Assembly: GCA_030549775.1 (NCBI GenBank) | Contig: CM060180.1 | Location: 92,588,172-92,652,171 of the forward strand | Reading direction: 5' to 3' | Length of the DNA: 64,000 nucleotides | Origin: Tamarix chinensis | Taxonomy: Eukaryota > Streptophyta > Magnoliopsida > Caryophyllales > Tamaricaceae | Part shown: piece by piece, positions 32,221-44,479 of the stretch | How positions within the stretch are numbered: position 1 is the stretch's first letter | Layout of the letters: each line of letters starts with the position of its first letter | The notes under the pieces: model-generated | What the model saw: the letters and a program-made list of their open reading frames with translations, nothing else | What the model was told of the DNA's origin: nothing | The model's database searches: none | Made by a program: the position numbers and the translations under genes

Positions 32221-33130
32221 ATTAAGACAAGCTTTGGGGTCAGTGCCTAGTGCAAAGAGGTCTCATCTTCAAAGGCAACAAGTTGTGCATCCCAAAGTGC
32301 TCCATCAAGGATCTACTTATTTGAGAGGTACATGGGGGAGGCTTATTATGACATTTTTGCATCAACAAGAATTTTGATGTACTCTAAGAACATTTCTTCT
32401 AACCTAGGATGGTGGAGGATATACATTCTCTCATGGAAAAATGCTCTACTTGGCAAAGGTCCGAGAGTCACTTCCACCAAGTACTCTACTCACCTTTACC
32501 TATTCCATACCACCCTTAGGACCATGTGAGTATAGATTTCATAGTGGCATTGCTTAAGAGATAGAGGCAAAATGATTCATTAAGGTGGCCATCCATCGAT
32601 TTTCTAAGATGGTTCATTTCATCCTATGTCATAAGATGGATGACGCCTCTTACATCATTGATCTCTACTTTAAAGATATAGTGCATGGTATCCTAAAAAT
32701 TATCATCTCCAATTGAGATACCAAATTCCTCAATAATTTCTAGAAAACCTTATGGAGGCTACTTAGTACTAAAATTCTCTTTAGTACTGCTTATCACCCA
32801 AAATTCAATGGCCAAGTTCAAGTCACCAACTACACCATCACAATACTTTTAAGGAACTTGGTTCACACATCCTCGAGAGATTGGGGCACCAAACTAAACC
32901 ACGTAGAATCTGCATATAATTGTTTCCCCACTTATGCCACAAATTACTTGCCTTTTAAAGTGGTGTATGGAGTGAATCCCACCACTCCCATTGATCTCAT
33001 TCCTCTACCAATCAAAGCTCAAACAGTTTTGAAAAAGAAACACAAGGCTGCCCAGTTCAAAAAATTATAGGAACGAGTAAGGGCTGGGATCAAAAAGTTG
33101 AACAACATATATCAAAATAAGGCAAACAAA
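32221..33130 (+). pseudogene. Integrase, inner gypsy
   Basis: Core tracts: HRFSKMVHFILCHKMDDASY (about 32590-32650), FKDIVHGILKIIIS and TKFLNNF, then KTLWRLLSTKILFSTAYHPK, NGQVQVTNYTITILLRNLVH and AYNCFPTYATNYLPFKVVYG (frame 32858-33070). At the family's D, D and E positions I read H (VVVD to VAIH), N (ISD to ISN) and Q, so the catalytic triad is lost. A GPY/F-like tail follows to about 33350. Confidence 0.8.
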
Positions 33131-33381
33131 CAATGAAAAGATAATTTTTTGAGTCAGGAGACCTAGTATGGATTCATATTCTAAAAGATAGGTTTCCTTC
33201 CAATAGAAAAAACAAACTCATGCCAAGGAGTGACTAGCCGCTCAAAATCCTAGAAAATATTAGCAATAATGCATATTGTCTTAAACTTCAGTAGGAAATT
33301 GGGAGTTTATCCAACACATTTAATGTGGGCAACTTACTCCCTTCTTTACAAAAAATGCCCTATGAAGATGAGGAATTATTC

Positions 33382-34434
33382 TTTTAAGAGGGTGAGGATT
33401 ATTTAGAAGCATCCCTAAAAAATATAATCTACTTACTAATTTTTCCAAAGCTAAAGACTTCAAGACTCCTCTTACTTAAGTTAATGAATAATAGGATTAG
33501 TAAGGATTCATGCAAAGCCATGCAATGACAAGACAAGTCATCGAACCCCATATGTTTTTGGATATATTTTGGTTACATTATGGCTCCACAAATCCATTTC
33601 TAATCATCTCCATTATGGCTTTACTATGCCTCACCAAAACTCACATTTTTATCTACCTCTACATGCCATCATTTCAGCCGAAGAAGTCTACCGTGTGCAA
33701 CCCTATTTTGAGTGAAGGATTAAGGGTATTTGGGAATATAATTTTGGGGAGATAAAGGCCTTCAAATCAAGCTTAAAATAGGGGGAAAAAAAATCAAGAG
33801 TTTCAGCCAAACTTCCAGCTTACCAAAGAGACTACTTCCATCTTTCAATCAACTAAAGTTTTCCTTTCTTAGTTAGGCCTAGTTAAGGAATGTTGTTAGA
33901 CTTTAATAATGTGTAATTTATGTTTTATAAGCAATTTTCATGGGTTTTAATAGCATCCATCATGTGATGGGAGGTTAGGAAGTGTTAACAATTAGCACTA
34001 GCTAATTGTAGAGACTAGCAACCTTAGTTAGCTAGTATTAGTATAAACTATGATTGAGGGTATAACCCAATCTGCTTACTATGAGTTAGCTATGTAATAT
34101 AACCACTAAAATCCTTAATAAAATCTATATATAGGTAACAGGGATGAAGGGAAAGGTAGAATTTGATGAAGAAAAATCTAACTGGTTGTCGATATAAAAA
34201 TTTTCTTCTCAAGGCTAAGAGTTAGTCTTGTGATTTCTCAACATCTGACACCTTTTAAGCTAAGAGTTGAAACCTTAGTTAGTTAGTGTAAGTTATTAAT
34301 ATTGAAGGGATTTCAAGATAAATTTCATCCCTCATATTCTTATCTCTTCTCTATATTTCTATTTTATTAGAGTCTACGCAAACTCCAACACTAAAACTTA
34401 GCGTAATTCAATATCTCTAGCATTATGCATTAGT
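33382..34434 (+). repeat. Polypurine tract and 3' LTR, inner gypsy
   Basis: TTTTAAGAGGGTGAGG (33382-33397) precedes the LTR, whose first ~84 bp match the stub at 30067. A TATA box CTATATATAGG is at 34124-34134. The LTR ends at the TTTTG duplication (34435-34439). Confidence 0.75.
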
Positions 34435-34899
34435 TTTTGCTCACTCTACTTTGCTAGAAATTGCTTTATAATTGTAATGTATTATTACTTCTAGTTAGAT
34501 TGCACTAATAAAATTGTTATTTAATTTTCATATATGTATTATTTATGAGATATATTGTAATCAAATACAACTTTCTTCCAAACTAATTACATTAAATTTG
34601 TGTGTTGCCTAGCATTTTTGAGAAAGTTTATTAGATTATTAGATCTATAAACCTAGAGAGAATAAGTAGTTCAAATTATAAATAAGCTCCTAGAAATTCA
34701 TTGATATAGTAGGGTCATAATCAAAATGAGGAGTTATCATCAATTAACACACTAGAGATTTATATTCAAAAGGCAAACCGTTATAGTAGTGAGTGTAGAG
34801 AAATTATATTCACAAACTACTATAAATTGTTTATTGAATTTTATTTTCTCAATTAATTTCTTAAAAACCCTTATTAGTCCCCTATAGGGTTCTTTTAAT

Positions 34900-34911
34900 A
34901 GGTATCAAATC
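34900..34911 (+). other. Primer binding site of the copia element (decayed)
   Basis: AGGTATCAAATC against the initiator-Met consensus TGGTATCAGAGC. It lies at the end of the LTR part that aligns with the 3' LTR, about 120 bp before gag. Confidence 0.65.
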
Positions 34912-35019
34912 TTGGAAACTCATAAAAGATCTAATATTCTAAGTTGAAAAGTCTTAAAAGGGAATCGATTCAATAGGATTGAGTGAAGGAATATCCACCA
35001 CAAATCCTTCAATGTTCAA

Positions 35020-35910
35020 TGGAGAAAAGTTTGCATAATGAAAAAAATGGATTATGTTCTTCATTAAACCTCAAAATTTTGATATATGGTTCATGTAATT
35101 GAAGGCCCAATCATAATCATAAAGGACATCAATGACACAATGGTTGAGAAAACATGATTCAAACTCATGAATGCTAACAAAAAGAAGCTCACTCTAAACT
35201 ATAAATCCTTGATGATCCTACAATGTGGACATAGAGAGAAAGAGTAGAGTTAAATAAAATCATGCACAATTTCCAAAGAAATTTGGGGAAAACTTTTGTT
35301 GATCCATGAAGGGATAACACAAGTGATGAATAACATAGTAGCCTTTCATGCTAGGGAATACGAGTTTTTCTCTATGAAGTAAGGATAATTAATAAGTGAA
35401 TTGAGTAACTAATTCACCTCCATCCTGAACAACCTCAAGGAATTGTGGAAATTCATCATCGAAGAAGAGAAAGTAAGAAAGGTGTTAAGAGATCTTACAA
35501 AAGAGTGGATTATAAAAGTAACGACAATAGAAAAAGCTAGAGACTATACAAGTATGAGTACCGATGAGTTCTTTGGAAACCTGATGACCCATCAATCCAA
35601 GAAGGAATACATTGTTAAAGAAAATAAGATGAAGAGTTTATCGCTAAAAGCATATTCTTCTTTAGAGCAAAAAGAGATATTATTCTTAGAAGATGCTGAA
35701 GATAAAGAAGGTGATGATGAGGTTCCAATGGATGAAGAGTAATTGGCTCTTATAATCACTTATTCAAGAGACTTCTTTCATATAAAGGTGGTTGAGGAGG
35801 ATAATAGTTTCCTAATACTTTAAGGAAGCCAAGGGACTGGCCCAAGGATGAAAATATCAACTGTCACAACTATGGGAAGTTTGGACATGTAATTTGACAC
35901 TATTTTGAGT
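35020..35910 (+). pseudogene. Copia gag, SIRE-like
   Basis: Start recognised by FNGEKFA*WKKW (usual F.G.NY..WK), then KSGVTTIEKARDYTSMSTDE-like sequence in frame 35443-35742: VRKVLRDLTKEWIIKVTTIE, ...DEFFGNLMTHQSKKEYIVKE, matching the (L/R)RSLP..W..KVTAI.EAKDL..L..DEL.GSLMT pattern. The zinc knuckle at about 35860-35905 reads CHNYGKFGHVI*H: the second Cys is Tyr and the last Cys region has a stop. No intact Gag. Confidence 0.8.
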
Positions 35911-36139
35911 TTAGAAATCAAATTTCCCTACAAATAACAATGAGAAAAAGGGAAAAAAGTGAAGACAAAAAAGCTCCTAATAAGGCCATGGTTAGATTCA
36001 TAGAAAGTAAAAGAAAACCAATAGAAGAGGAAGGAGAGGAAACAATTTTTTCATGGCACTCGGAGATGATTCATTCTCCTCAACCTCCTATTCCAACTTT
36101 AATGATGACTATGAAAAAAATAATAAGTTTTTCTTCAAG

Positions 36140-36420
36140 GTGAAGAAAAGAAGTCATACATGGTTGCTAGGAAATAAGTACTCATGGAACATAACCAATG
36201 ATTAGATGATCTTCTCAAAATTGACACCCCACGGACGAGAATGTGTCACTTTTGTCGACAACTACAAAGGAAAGTTCATCGAATTAGGTATCATCAGTAT
36301 TGGTAACTCTAAGCCCTTCATGGATGATGTATACTTGGTTAGCGGTCTTAAGTATAATCTAATTATCATTATCCAAGTTTATGACAAAGGATTTCTAGTA
36401 AACATTTCTCATTCTTAATG
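36140..36420 (+). pseudogene. Copia aspartic protease
   Basis: Frame 36206-36418: SKLTPHGRECVTFVDNYKGK, DVYLVSGLKYNLIIIIQVYD, KGFLVNIS. This is the standard C-terminal half of copia protease (VTFGDN.KGKI.G.G, V.LV.GL..NL.SISQL.D). The D-S-G-C-S active site would lie upstream near 36150-36200 and is degraded. Confidence 0.8.
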
Positions 36421-36429
36421 CATGATCTC

Positions 36430-37087
36430 AAAGGGAGTAGATAAATCAATATTATTTTTATATCCACACTTTAACAATGTTTCTTAACGTGAAATCTATA
36501 AAACTAAATAATACATGCTTAAGTGATATAGATAATGATGCATGGTTATGGCATAAGAGAATAGCTCATAATAGCATAGATTTATTAAGCAACTTAGCTA
36601 AATAAAAAAAATCTAGTACATGGTAATCTTTTGATAACTTTTGAAGAATATAGATTATATGATATATGTCAGCAAGAAAAAAAACATAAAATATCATTAA
36701 AAAAAATGTTACAACCACATCTAAACCACTTGAGTTACTGCATATGGATTTGTTTGGGCCTACTAGGACACGTAGCATAGATAGATGTAGATATGCATTA
36801 ATCATTATGGACAATTACTTTTGATAGACATGAACTTTATTTCTTTCCACTAAAGATGATGTTGTTAAATTTTTTTTATTTCACTTTCTAAGAGGGTCTA
36901 ATTATAAAAAGGACAAATGATCCATGCAATAAGAAGTGATCACAACAAGGATCTTGAAAAGGCCAACTTTACTGAATTCTAAGATACAAATAAAATCTCC
37001 CACAACTTCTCATCTCTAAGAACACCACAACAAAATGGCATCATAAAGGATAGAATTGGACCTTAGAGGAAGTATGTAGAACCATCT
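36430..37087 (+). pseudogene. Copia integrase, N-terminal and catalytic part
   Basis: GAG-pre-integrase tract WHKRIAHNSIDLLSNLAK (usual WHRRLGHAS.DLL..L), then HMDLFGPTRT-like sequence at about 36738-36770 and the region of PQQNGIIKDRIGP*RKYVEP (usual PQQNGVVERKNRTL.EMAR) at about 37023-37085. Copy F inserts here; the next residues follow at 40351. Many stops and frame changes. Confidence 0.8.
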
Positions 37088-40000
37088 TGTAATACCCCTA
37101 ATTTTGACTAAATATAATCTAAAATGATTAATATCATAACCTAATTCTTATCTCAAAAAAAGTATTATTTTAACTTATCCTAATCTCTATTCCAGATCCT
37201 TAATACTTTAAATTAATCATTACCCTCGAAAGTTGTTAAATAAATTATACCAATACTCTAATCTAATATTATTTTAACTTAATTCTAATTCTAAACCTAA
37301 AAGTTTTTCTTCCACATTCTCCTTTTCATTTTGTCTCATTCCCCTATATTTTCCCCCGACTGATTTCTTCTTCCCTTCTCCTACTTCCTTTTTTTTCTTG
37401 CATGTGACTTCTTCATTAATCTTAACCATGACTTTGCCATGCCATGCCTACTCATACGTCAACTTCCACCACTCCTTGCATGATCTACTCATTAGAGCCC
37501 ATGCCTGATTGATCTTCACCTACCTCCTTTCCTCTCTGCTCATGCGTGTGTATATATAAACAACACATTTAATGCCTCAAATATCCCTCTTCCTTCCTCT
37601 ATTTTTTGTCAAAATTGACATCACCATCATATCTTTGCTCTCTCCTTTATCTTCTCCTTGTTGTCTCTAAAATAGCCACCAACAGCCCACCAACAACCTT
37701 TAACATTCCCTCACCCCTAGAACCAGCATTCTTCACCATTCCCTCACCCATATCACCTGACAAACTCACCACAACACACCCTCCACCACCTGCCATCTTC
37801 ACTACAACCCTCTATTTTACCTCCCTCTTAGCTATAACAAAACCCAACTAAAACCAACCCCAACCTATAGTAAAATTCACCATTCCTATGCCCTTCCTTA
37901 AGTGAAAATCACCACAACACCATCCTCACGTTTGGTTATTTCAACTGTATCCCACACCCTCTATTAGGCCACATCCACCAAAGCTCACCCCTTACCTTCA
38001 TCCTCCTTCATTGTTACACCCCCTTATGTACTGACTAAATCTAATGATCCCCACTCACCACTTTTGGCCACTTATGCCTTTGCTAACCCCCAAGCACTGG
38101 CACCTTCAATAGTTCCTCCCTCCATTTTTACATAAAATTTTACCAACCACACCTTTGAGCGTTGTTTCAGTTTCTTCTCTTATCCTTTCACTAACATTTC
38201 CTTATTTATATCATTAATTTATAATGGTTTTTTTTTTATCTTAGGTAATGTACCAAAATTTCTAAAGGAGGTGGGATAGGATATTTTTGCACAAAGACCG
38301 AAGCCTTACTTAGTAAGGATACTAGTCATGGTCTTAGGTTTATATGTTACATGTTATTTTTGACTATGTATATTATCATTTTTATTTATTATGTTGATAA
38401 ATTCCTATTTTTAATGTTGTGACATGATAATATGATGTTGTATGATGATAAATAAGTGAGTTGAGAAGCATGCGATATCATTATGATAATATTTTATAGG
38501 GAAAACCCTAAGTAGATCAATAATATATATATTATTGTAATATGGGATTAATAGAGTGTGATAACTGAGAAATGAGTATTTAATATATATATATATCGAT
38601 AAATGGAGGGTTTTGAAATAATGATATCGAAACATATAATGTTTTCCTGAAATGAGGGTTTTTGGTTACCTATAAGAGCATTTCGGGTCAATATAGGTTT
38701 AATATAGAAATTTTAGAATTTTAATGTGATATATGGTTTTAAATATGCTAATGGGATCATATTAAATTATTATAGTTGTGATGAATGACCTAAGTTTAAT
38801 AAAATGAGAAAATGGCTTAATTTGGGAATATTAACCCTAGGCCAGGTATGTTATTCTCACATGTGTGAAAAATTAGAGTTAAACCATGAATTTTAGATAT
38901 TTTGTTAATATTTTTGTCTTAGGAATGTATATTAAATTTGGTATCAATAAGATTCTTATAGGAAAATTTATGACATGCTTGTGAAACTAGGGTTTTATAA
39001 GCCTCATGAGTAGGAACTTTTGAGATAGAATTATTATCACATGCTTAATACATTAGAGTGAGGAATTAAATTTTGTTTTTTTTAATAATAATAATATTTG
39101 AGGAATATATACTAAATTATTTGGATAAACAAAAATAAATAAGTTATTCCTAAAATGAGAAATTAGGGTTTCTAGGAAAATATAAAGAACTTAACCCTTG
39201 AGAACAACCTTGATATCTATATGATTGTTCTTTAACTACTTTAATTTTATTTTTTATCTTTAAAATCAATCATTAATAATACATATGAGATAGGCTAAGG
39301 TAATTTATGGATTTGTTCTACCAAACGACAATAGTGGCTCAGGAGTGTTTTACCGTGAAAGGTACATCCGTCTTTTCTAATGGATTATGAATAGTGGGGA
39401 CCTATGCTCAATGTGAATGATAATATTATTTGAGATAATTAAATAATGGATGACATATTAATGATTTAAATTGGAAGATTATTTGAGTAAGAATTGAGGT
39501 ATTAGTTTTATTCCACCGGGTGATAATCGTGGCTTAAATGTGTTACCCTTGAGAGGTGCTTTATATCATTCCACCAATTTAAGAATAGTGATTCATATGT
39601 GTTTTACTCTAAGAGGTATTGGGTCTATTCTACCGGATAATAATAGTGTCTTATATGTGTTCTCCCTAAAAAGTGTTTTACATAGTTTTACTAGTTTAAG
39701 GATAATAGGGTTACTAAACTCAACATAAATAAAATATTAGAATATGTTATATCTAATAATTGGTCCACGGTCAATAATTATTTTGTATTATATTATGTAT
39801 TTTTCACGTGTGCTTACTTTTTGTTGTAAATGTATGTAATTATCTATATCCTTTAATCAATTGTATTGTTACATTTCTTATATGTGGCATACTAACCATC
39901 CTTTTCATAGGTACGACTCATTCCCATGAGTAGATGATCCTTATGTCTTTGCACAACTCTATGGGGACTTGCTAGACAATTTTAGATCCTATGATGCTTT

Positions 40001-40350
40001 CTATGGGGTATAATGATTTGTTATACTAGGGATTGTGTGTTTAAAGTCATGTTATCTACACGGTAGTTTACCCGAATAAGTTTTTGGACTCTTAGATCTA
40101 TTATATCCCTTGTATATGTATTTTTGGATATTATACTTAGAGTTAATCTCTAACTCATATTTATTTTTATAAAAATTCTCTCATTTTTTATTTATCATGA
40201 TTTACATTTTAATCATTTTTCCTTGTGATTAACATAAGAATGGTGAAGTAAGCCAAACTTATCTCAGTTACAGTGGTAACACCTAGTTATTTTGGTATTA
40301 TTATTGCACTAAAAATAAAATATTTTAGTACTAAAATTTGGGGTGCTACA
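37088..40350 (+). mobile_element. LTR-like unit, copy F (3.3 kb), inside the copia integrase
   Basis: Starts TGTAATACCCCTAATTTTG and ends ...AAAATTTGGGGTGCTACA. Flanks CATCT (37083-37087) and CATGT (40351-40355): 5 bp with one mismatch. The integrase reads on across it. It is the shortest copy: pyrimidine-rich part 37310-38200, TATA box TATATATAAA (37551-37560), AT-rich middle, decayed CCAC-unit array (39310-39720), the palindrome block (39877-39945) and a terminal repeat. Confidence 0.8.
39310..39720 (+). repeat. Decayed CCAC-unit array, copy F
   Basis: About five units containing ACGACAATAGTGGCTCAGGA, ATTCCACCAATTTAAGAATA and ATTCTACCGGATAATAATAG, in the region corresponding to the arrays of the other copies. 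The small frame across it is spurious. Confidence 0.6.
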
Positions 40351-40900
40351 CATGTTATGTGATTCCAAGCTTCCCAAGTAATTTTAGGCTAAAGCTATAT
40401 CAACCACCAAGTATGTGATGACTCAAGTTTTACTTCATGTAATTCTCAATAAAAACACCTTGTGGGATTTATAAAGGTAGGAAACCAAATGTGGGATATT
40501 TCCATATATTTGGTTACAAATTCTTTGTCCTAAACAATGGAAAAATCAATTTGGGTAAGTTTGAATCTAAAGATTATGAAGGTATCTTCATGTTCATTAT
40601 ATAGTAAAGCTTACCAAGTCTTCAACAAAAGAGCTTCAGTAGTTGAAGAATAAGTTCATGTTTCTTTTGATGAATCTACGTCTAGTATGAAATGTGTAAA
40701 TAATGATGAAGTAGATTCATCAATTCAAGTGGATAGTATACTTGGAAAAGAATAACCAAGAACCAATAACCAAGGAAGATCAGCTAGAAGATGGGGAAGA
40801 TGTTCTTCCTATTGCTCCTCAAGAGGATCAAGTTATAGAAGATCTCCTAAAAGCCTAGAAATATGTACATAGGCATCCTTAAGAGCTCATCATTGGTGAT
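40351..40900 (+). pseudogene. Copia integrase C-terminal part and linker
   Basis: Resumes with LCDSKLPK*F*AKAI (usual LP..FWAEAV) then NKNTLWDL (usual KTPYELW), GYKFFVLNN-like and KFESKDYEGIFMFIIY (usual KFD.KS.EGIFLGYS). The linker with many E/D codons leads to RT. Confidence 0.75.
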
Positions 40901-40980
40901 CTATCTAGGGGAGTGGCCACATGATCCTCGATAGGTAATATTTACAACCATTTAGCATTCTTATCTCAAATAGAACATAA

Positions 40981-41640
40981 GTCTCACTTGGAATCTATGA
41001 ATGATACAAATTGGATCATAGTAATGCAAGATGAGATTAATAAATTTGAGAAAAACCAAGTGTGGGAATTAGTCCCTACACATCAAAATAGACCAATCAT
41101 TGGTACCCAAAGAGTATTAGAAACAAGCCAGATGTCGGATATATTGTGGTTAGAAATAAATCTAGATTGGTTATATGTATAATTGGACTTAAGGTTATAT
41201 GTATGCTTCTTGCATTTTCTTATTCCATGTGTTTTACCTTATATTAAATGAATGTTAAAAGTTTATTTATAAATGGTTTCACTGATGAGGAATTTCATGT
41301 TAAGCAACCTCCATGTTTTGAAGATATTTCAAAGCATAACCATATCTATAAGCTTAAGAAGGCACTTTATGGTCTAAATCAATCCCCTAAGGATTGGTAT
41401 GAGTGTATTAGTAAATTTATAATTAAAAAATTATTTGAAAAATAAAATTTTACAAAACTTTGTTTGAAAATCTATAAATGACCTTTTTCTAGCTCAAATT
41501 TATGTGGATGACATCATCTTTAGTGTTAGTAATGAAACCTTATCTCAAGAAATTTTTAAGATGATGTGAAGTGAGTTTGAAATGAGCATTATAGAATAGT
41601 TGACTTACTTCCTAGGGCTACAAATTAAATAAGACAAAGA
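40981..41640 (+). pseudogene. Copia reverse transcriptase
   Basis: Frame 40988-41182 starts MNDTNWIIVMQDEINKFEKN followed by QVWELV (usual W..AM..EL..F..N.VW.LV). NVKSLFINGFTDEEFHVKQP and HIYKLKKALYGLNQSPKDWY follow in frame 41248-41445, and the catalytic loop LAQIYVDDIIF is intact at about 41493-41523. By the family pattern about 20 residues between VRNK.RLV and the RMLLAFA region are missing. Stops and shifts elsewhere. Confidence 0.85.
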
Positions 41641-42400
41641 ATGAATATTTGTCAACCAAGAAAAGTACACTTAGGAAATGTTATAGAAATTTGTAATGAA
41701 CGAGATCAAACCTTGTAATACTCTCATGATATCCACGACTAAACTTGACATGGATGAAGGAAGTAATAAATTTGATCAAATAATCTATTGATGTGTGATT
41801 AAATCACTTCTCTATTTTACGACATCTAGGTCATACACCATGTTCAGTTTTTTCTTATGTGCTCACGTATAATGTAATCCTAAGGATTCTTACTTAATAG
41901 ATATTACAAAAATTCTTATATATTTAATTGGCACATATAATATTGGATTGTTTTACCCTATTGATATACTCTTAGACCATGTCAGTAACTTTGGTGTGGA
42001 TTTAATGAGATATAAGGTCGATAGAAAAAGAACTTTGGGTATTTGTCAATTTATATGAGAAGCCCTAGTTAGTTGGTATAGTAAGAAACATTCTAGTATT
42101 GCACTATCAACAAAAAAAGTATAATATATAGCCGCTGGATCATTTTGTGGTCAAATCATTTGGATGAAACACTAATTGAGTGATTTTGGGCTTAAAATTA
42201 ATATAATTCCCATTGGGTGTGACAACATTGGTTCCATTTATCTAAGTCCAAGAATATTAAAATAAGACATCACTTTATCCTAGACAATATTAAAAAAAAA
42301 CGGAGATGTGAGTGTAGAATACGTCGTCACATTATGCCAATGGGGAGACATCATCACTAAAAACTTCTAAATGAATAAAGATTCACAAATATTGGGAAAA
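41641..42400 (+). pseudogene. Copia RNase H
   Basis: VNQEKYT (usual QEKYTK.LLKKF), the KSLLYFTTSRSYTMFS region (usual GSLLYLTASRPDI.F), EALVSWYSKKHSSIALSTKK (usual ..LVSW.SKKQ..VALST.EAEY.AA), then AAGSFCGQIIWMKH and KINIIPIGCDN. It ends in a V.V.Y......AD..TK.L-like tail near 42370. Confidence 0.85.
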
Positions 42401-42409
42401 ACTTGAGAT

Positions 42410-43300
42410 GATATTTATATGATTCAAGTTTTTCTCTCATTTTTGTGAAATCATAGAAAATTATCCTTAAATAATGTGGGTAAAGCATGAAATTTAATAT
42501 AAATCATGTTAAAATGGCTCCAAATTACATGCATTTTAATTACAAAGTAGCCCATATGATTGATTAATAAAGTGCTTAAATTGAGTGATAATGCATGTTT
42601 ATAACCTATGTTTTGAATTGGTTTTGATGTGTTAAATGTGTTAAGGGAATCTATTGATGAGTTCCCCTAAAATTGGGTGATAACTCTTGGGATATTTATT
42701 TTCAAAAGTGGGTAAGAATAGTCAACTAAAATTTAAAACCAGTCAATCGTTCTCTAAACTATTAATTGAATTATCAAACTAGTCAACTAATTTAACAGGA
42801 ATATAAATAGGTCATTCCTCACCTAGAAAAACATATGCCTTTAGTTCTCAAACCCTTTAAATCCTCTCTCTTATGCTTTCACTATCTTACCAAAATCACT
42901 CATTTCTTCACCAAATTGCATGATATAGTTTTAGTAGGATCAAATGAATGAATCAAAGGTGTTTAACAACAAAAATCACAACTTAATTAGTTGATTTCAA
43001 TAAAAATAAGGGTAAGCTTTCACCAAACCCTAAATCTCATTTTGATAAATTTAGCTCAAATGCAAGCCTATTGTGGTCCAATTAGAGTTATTTTATCCTT
43101 CTAGTGTTTGAAGGGAAGTTATATCATCATGTTTCACCATAATTCTTATGGCTCACTACCACTCTCATTTTGACCTAACTTTTTTTTTTACTTCCTCATT
43201 TTAATTCTTGACTATGTTATACCTCAATTACATTTTTCTCCTACATTTATAACTCCTTATTCAATCTAACCAAAAAAAATCCACAAGCACTAATACTTAC
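42410..43300 (+). promoter_or_regulatory. Copia pol-env spacer with an internal TATA box
   Basis: Non-coding. At 42735-42790 it carries CCAGTCAATCGTT...AACTAGTCAACTAATTT, like the quasi-palindromes upstream of the LTR TATA box; then GAATATAAATAGGTCATTCC at 42799-42818 and a CT-rich stretch with TTCTCAAACCC. This resembles an LTR promoter without being a copy of one. Confidence 0.5.
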
Positions 43301-43472
43301 TTTAAGGGGAAGGGTATATCTTAGGGTCCTTCTAAAAAGGCTCAAACATTACCAAGCCATCTAACAACAGAAACTATATATATTGAGGATCCCTCCAGAA
43401 CCTCCACGTCTAGAGATTATTCTCCACCCTTGGAGGAGATTAGGAATCCATCATAGCCTCCTAAGGCTGTTG
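43301..43472 (+). pseudogene. Env-like region, part 1
   Basis: After GRGY-like basic sequence, a frame reads KKAQTLPSHLTTETIYIEDP and continues to the D1 insertion. It is Ser/Pro-rich like the N-terminus of the extra downstream region in SIRE-type elements. The D1 duplication TGTTG is 43468-43472. Confidence 0.45.
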
Positions 43473-43939
43473 TGTAACACCCCCAAAAATTGCAGTTGAA
43501 ATTTTTTATTTAATTAAAAACATGCGCAAGCACAGGGGATGCTACCATTGTGATCAGCACAAGTCTAGCCCTCGGCCAATCTCATACCAACCACAAGGCT
43601 ATAAAATAATTTCATAAGACATTAAACTAATTAAGACATGGAATTGTAGAAATCTAAAAGATTCATAAATAAAGAGAAAGTTAGAGTGCACAAATTAAAG
43701 AATTGATATAAAATATATAATAGTTATAGTGTCAAGATCCTAAGGGGAAGAATAAGACAATAGATAAAATTGGAAAAAGGAGATTCTAGTTGACACTCAC
43801 TCTCAACCCCATGCAAAGTCCAGTAGGTCATCATATAGCCCCACTCGATGCATTGAGTGCATCATAGGCATCGAATATGGTATCTCCTACCTATATCAAC
43901 TCAGAAGGGAACTCTACTCATGGAAATGAGCAACACCCA

Positions 43940-43985
43940 TGAAACGGGTGATCAGTACATTGCATACTAAGTAAGGTAACCATAT
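43940..43985 (-). other. Palindrome block, copy D1
   Basis: TCAGTACA-TTG-CATACTAA (43952-43970), the reverse-strand form of TTAGTACG-TAG-CGTACTAA with CpG-type changes, preceded by CACCCATGAAACGGGTGA. Confidence 0.65.
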
Positions 43986-44109
43986 GGATAAGGCCATGCA
44001 AGAATAGTAGATAAGTAAGGCATAAAAGGCATTATTTAGGTTCATACCATCAATATAAACATAGGTTATTATTTATGTCTTACTCAATTCTCATATTAAT
44101 TTCATGTGA

Positions 44110-44475
44110 GTATAGGGATCCCACTATTATAGCTAGTGGATCAAAAACACTCCACAGGACAAAACGCACCTGACCATTACTATAGCCAGTTGACCAAATA
44201 TCACTCCATAAGGCATAACGCACTTGAACACTATTATAGTTGGCAGACTGAAAAATTATCCTCACTAGCCCTGACTCACGTGGTGCTCCACTGTAAGTAA
44301 TTAGTATCTTCCCATGATTTATTACCATGTAAAGTTTGGTTTATCGAGCTAGAACTCCCCCACTATTATGGTCGGTGGACCAGAGACAATCCATAAGGCA
44401 AAATGCTCCTGACCACTATTATAGCCACTACATCGGATATCACTCCATAGTCAGTGGACCAAAAATTACTCTGAC
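44110..44475 (-). repeat. CCAC-unit array, two blocks of three, copy D1
   Basis: Units such as CCACTATTATAGCTAGTGGA with a CAGGACAAAACGCACCTGA tail at 44130-44250, a spacer CACTGTAAGTAATTAGTATC, and three more at 44360-44470. Confidence 0.8.
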
Positions 44476-44479
44476 TAGG

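Larger units (their letters stand above)
30067..34434 (+). mobile_element. Ty3/gypsy chromovirus-like element (Reina/CRM-like), 5' deleted, inside the copia LTR
   Basis: Flanked by TTTTG at 30062-30066 and 34435-34439. Holds an 84-bp stub of its 5' LTR, then protease, RT, RNase H, integrase, a polypurine tract and a ~1.04-kb 3' LTR. The rest of the 5' LTR, the primer site and nearly all of gag are missing. The clade is inferred from SGGSCANLTSNTLVEKL, LLGRPWKFDRH and the C-terminal KMPYEDEELF...EGED tail. Confidence 0.75.
28382..34899 (+). repeat. 5' LTR of the copia element, split by a gypsy element
   Basis: Starts TGTCTTGACCTCTTAGGTCA; its partner at 62339 starts TGTTAACCTTCTAGGTTA. Parts 28382-30066 and 34440-34899 align with 62339-64000. 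A TATA box GTATAAATA lies at 29921-29929 (partner TATAAATAG at 63461). About 2.15 kb without the insertion. Confidence 0.8.
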
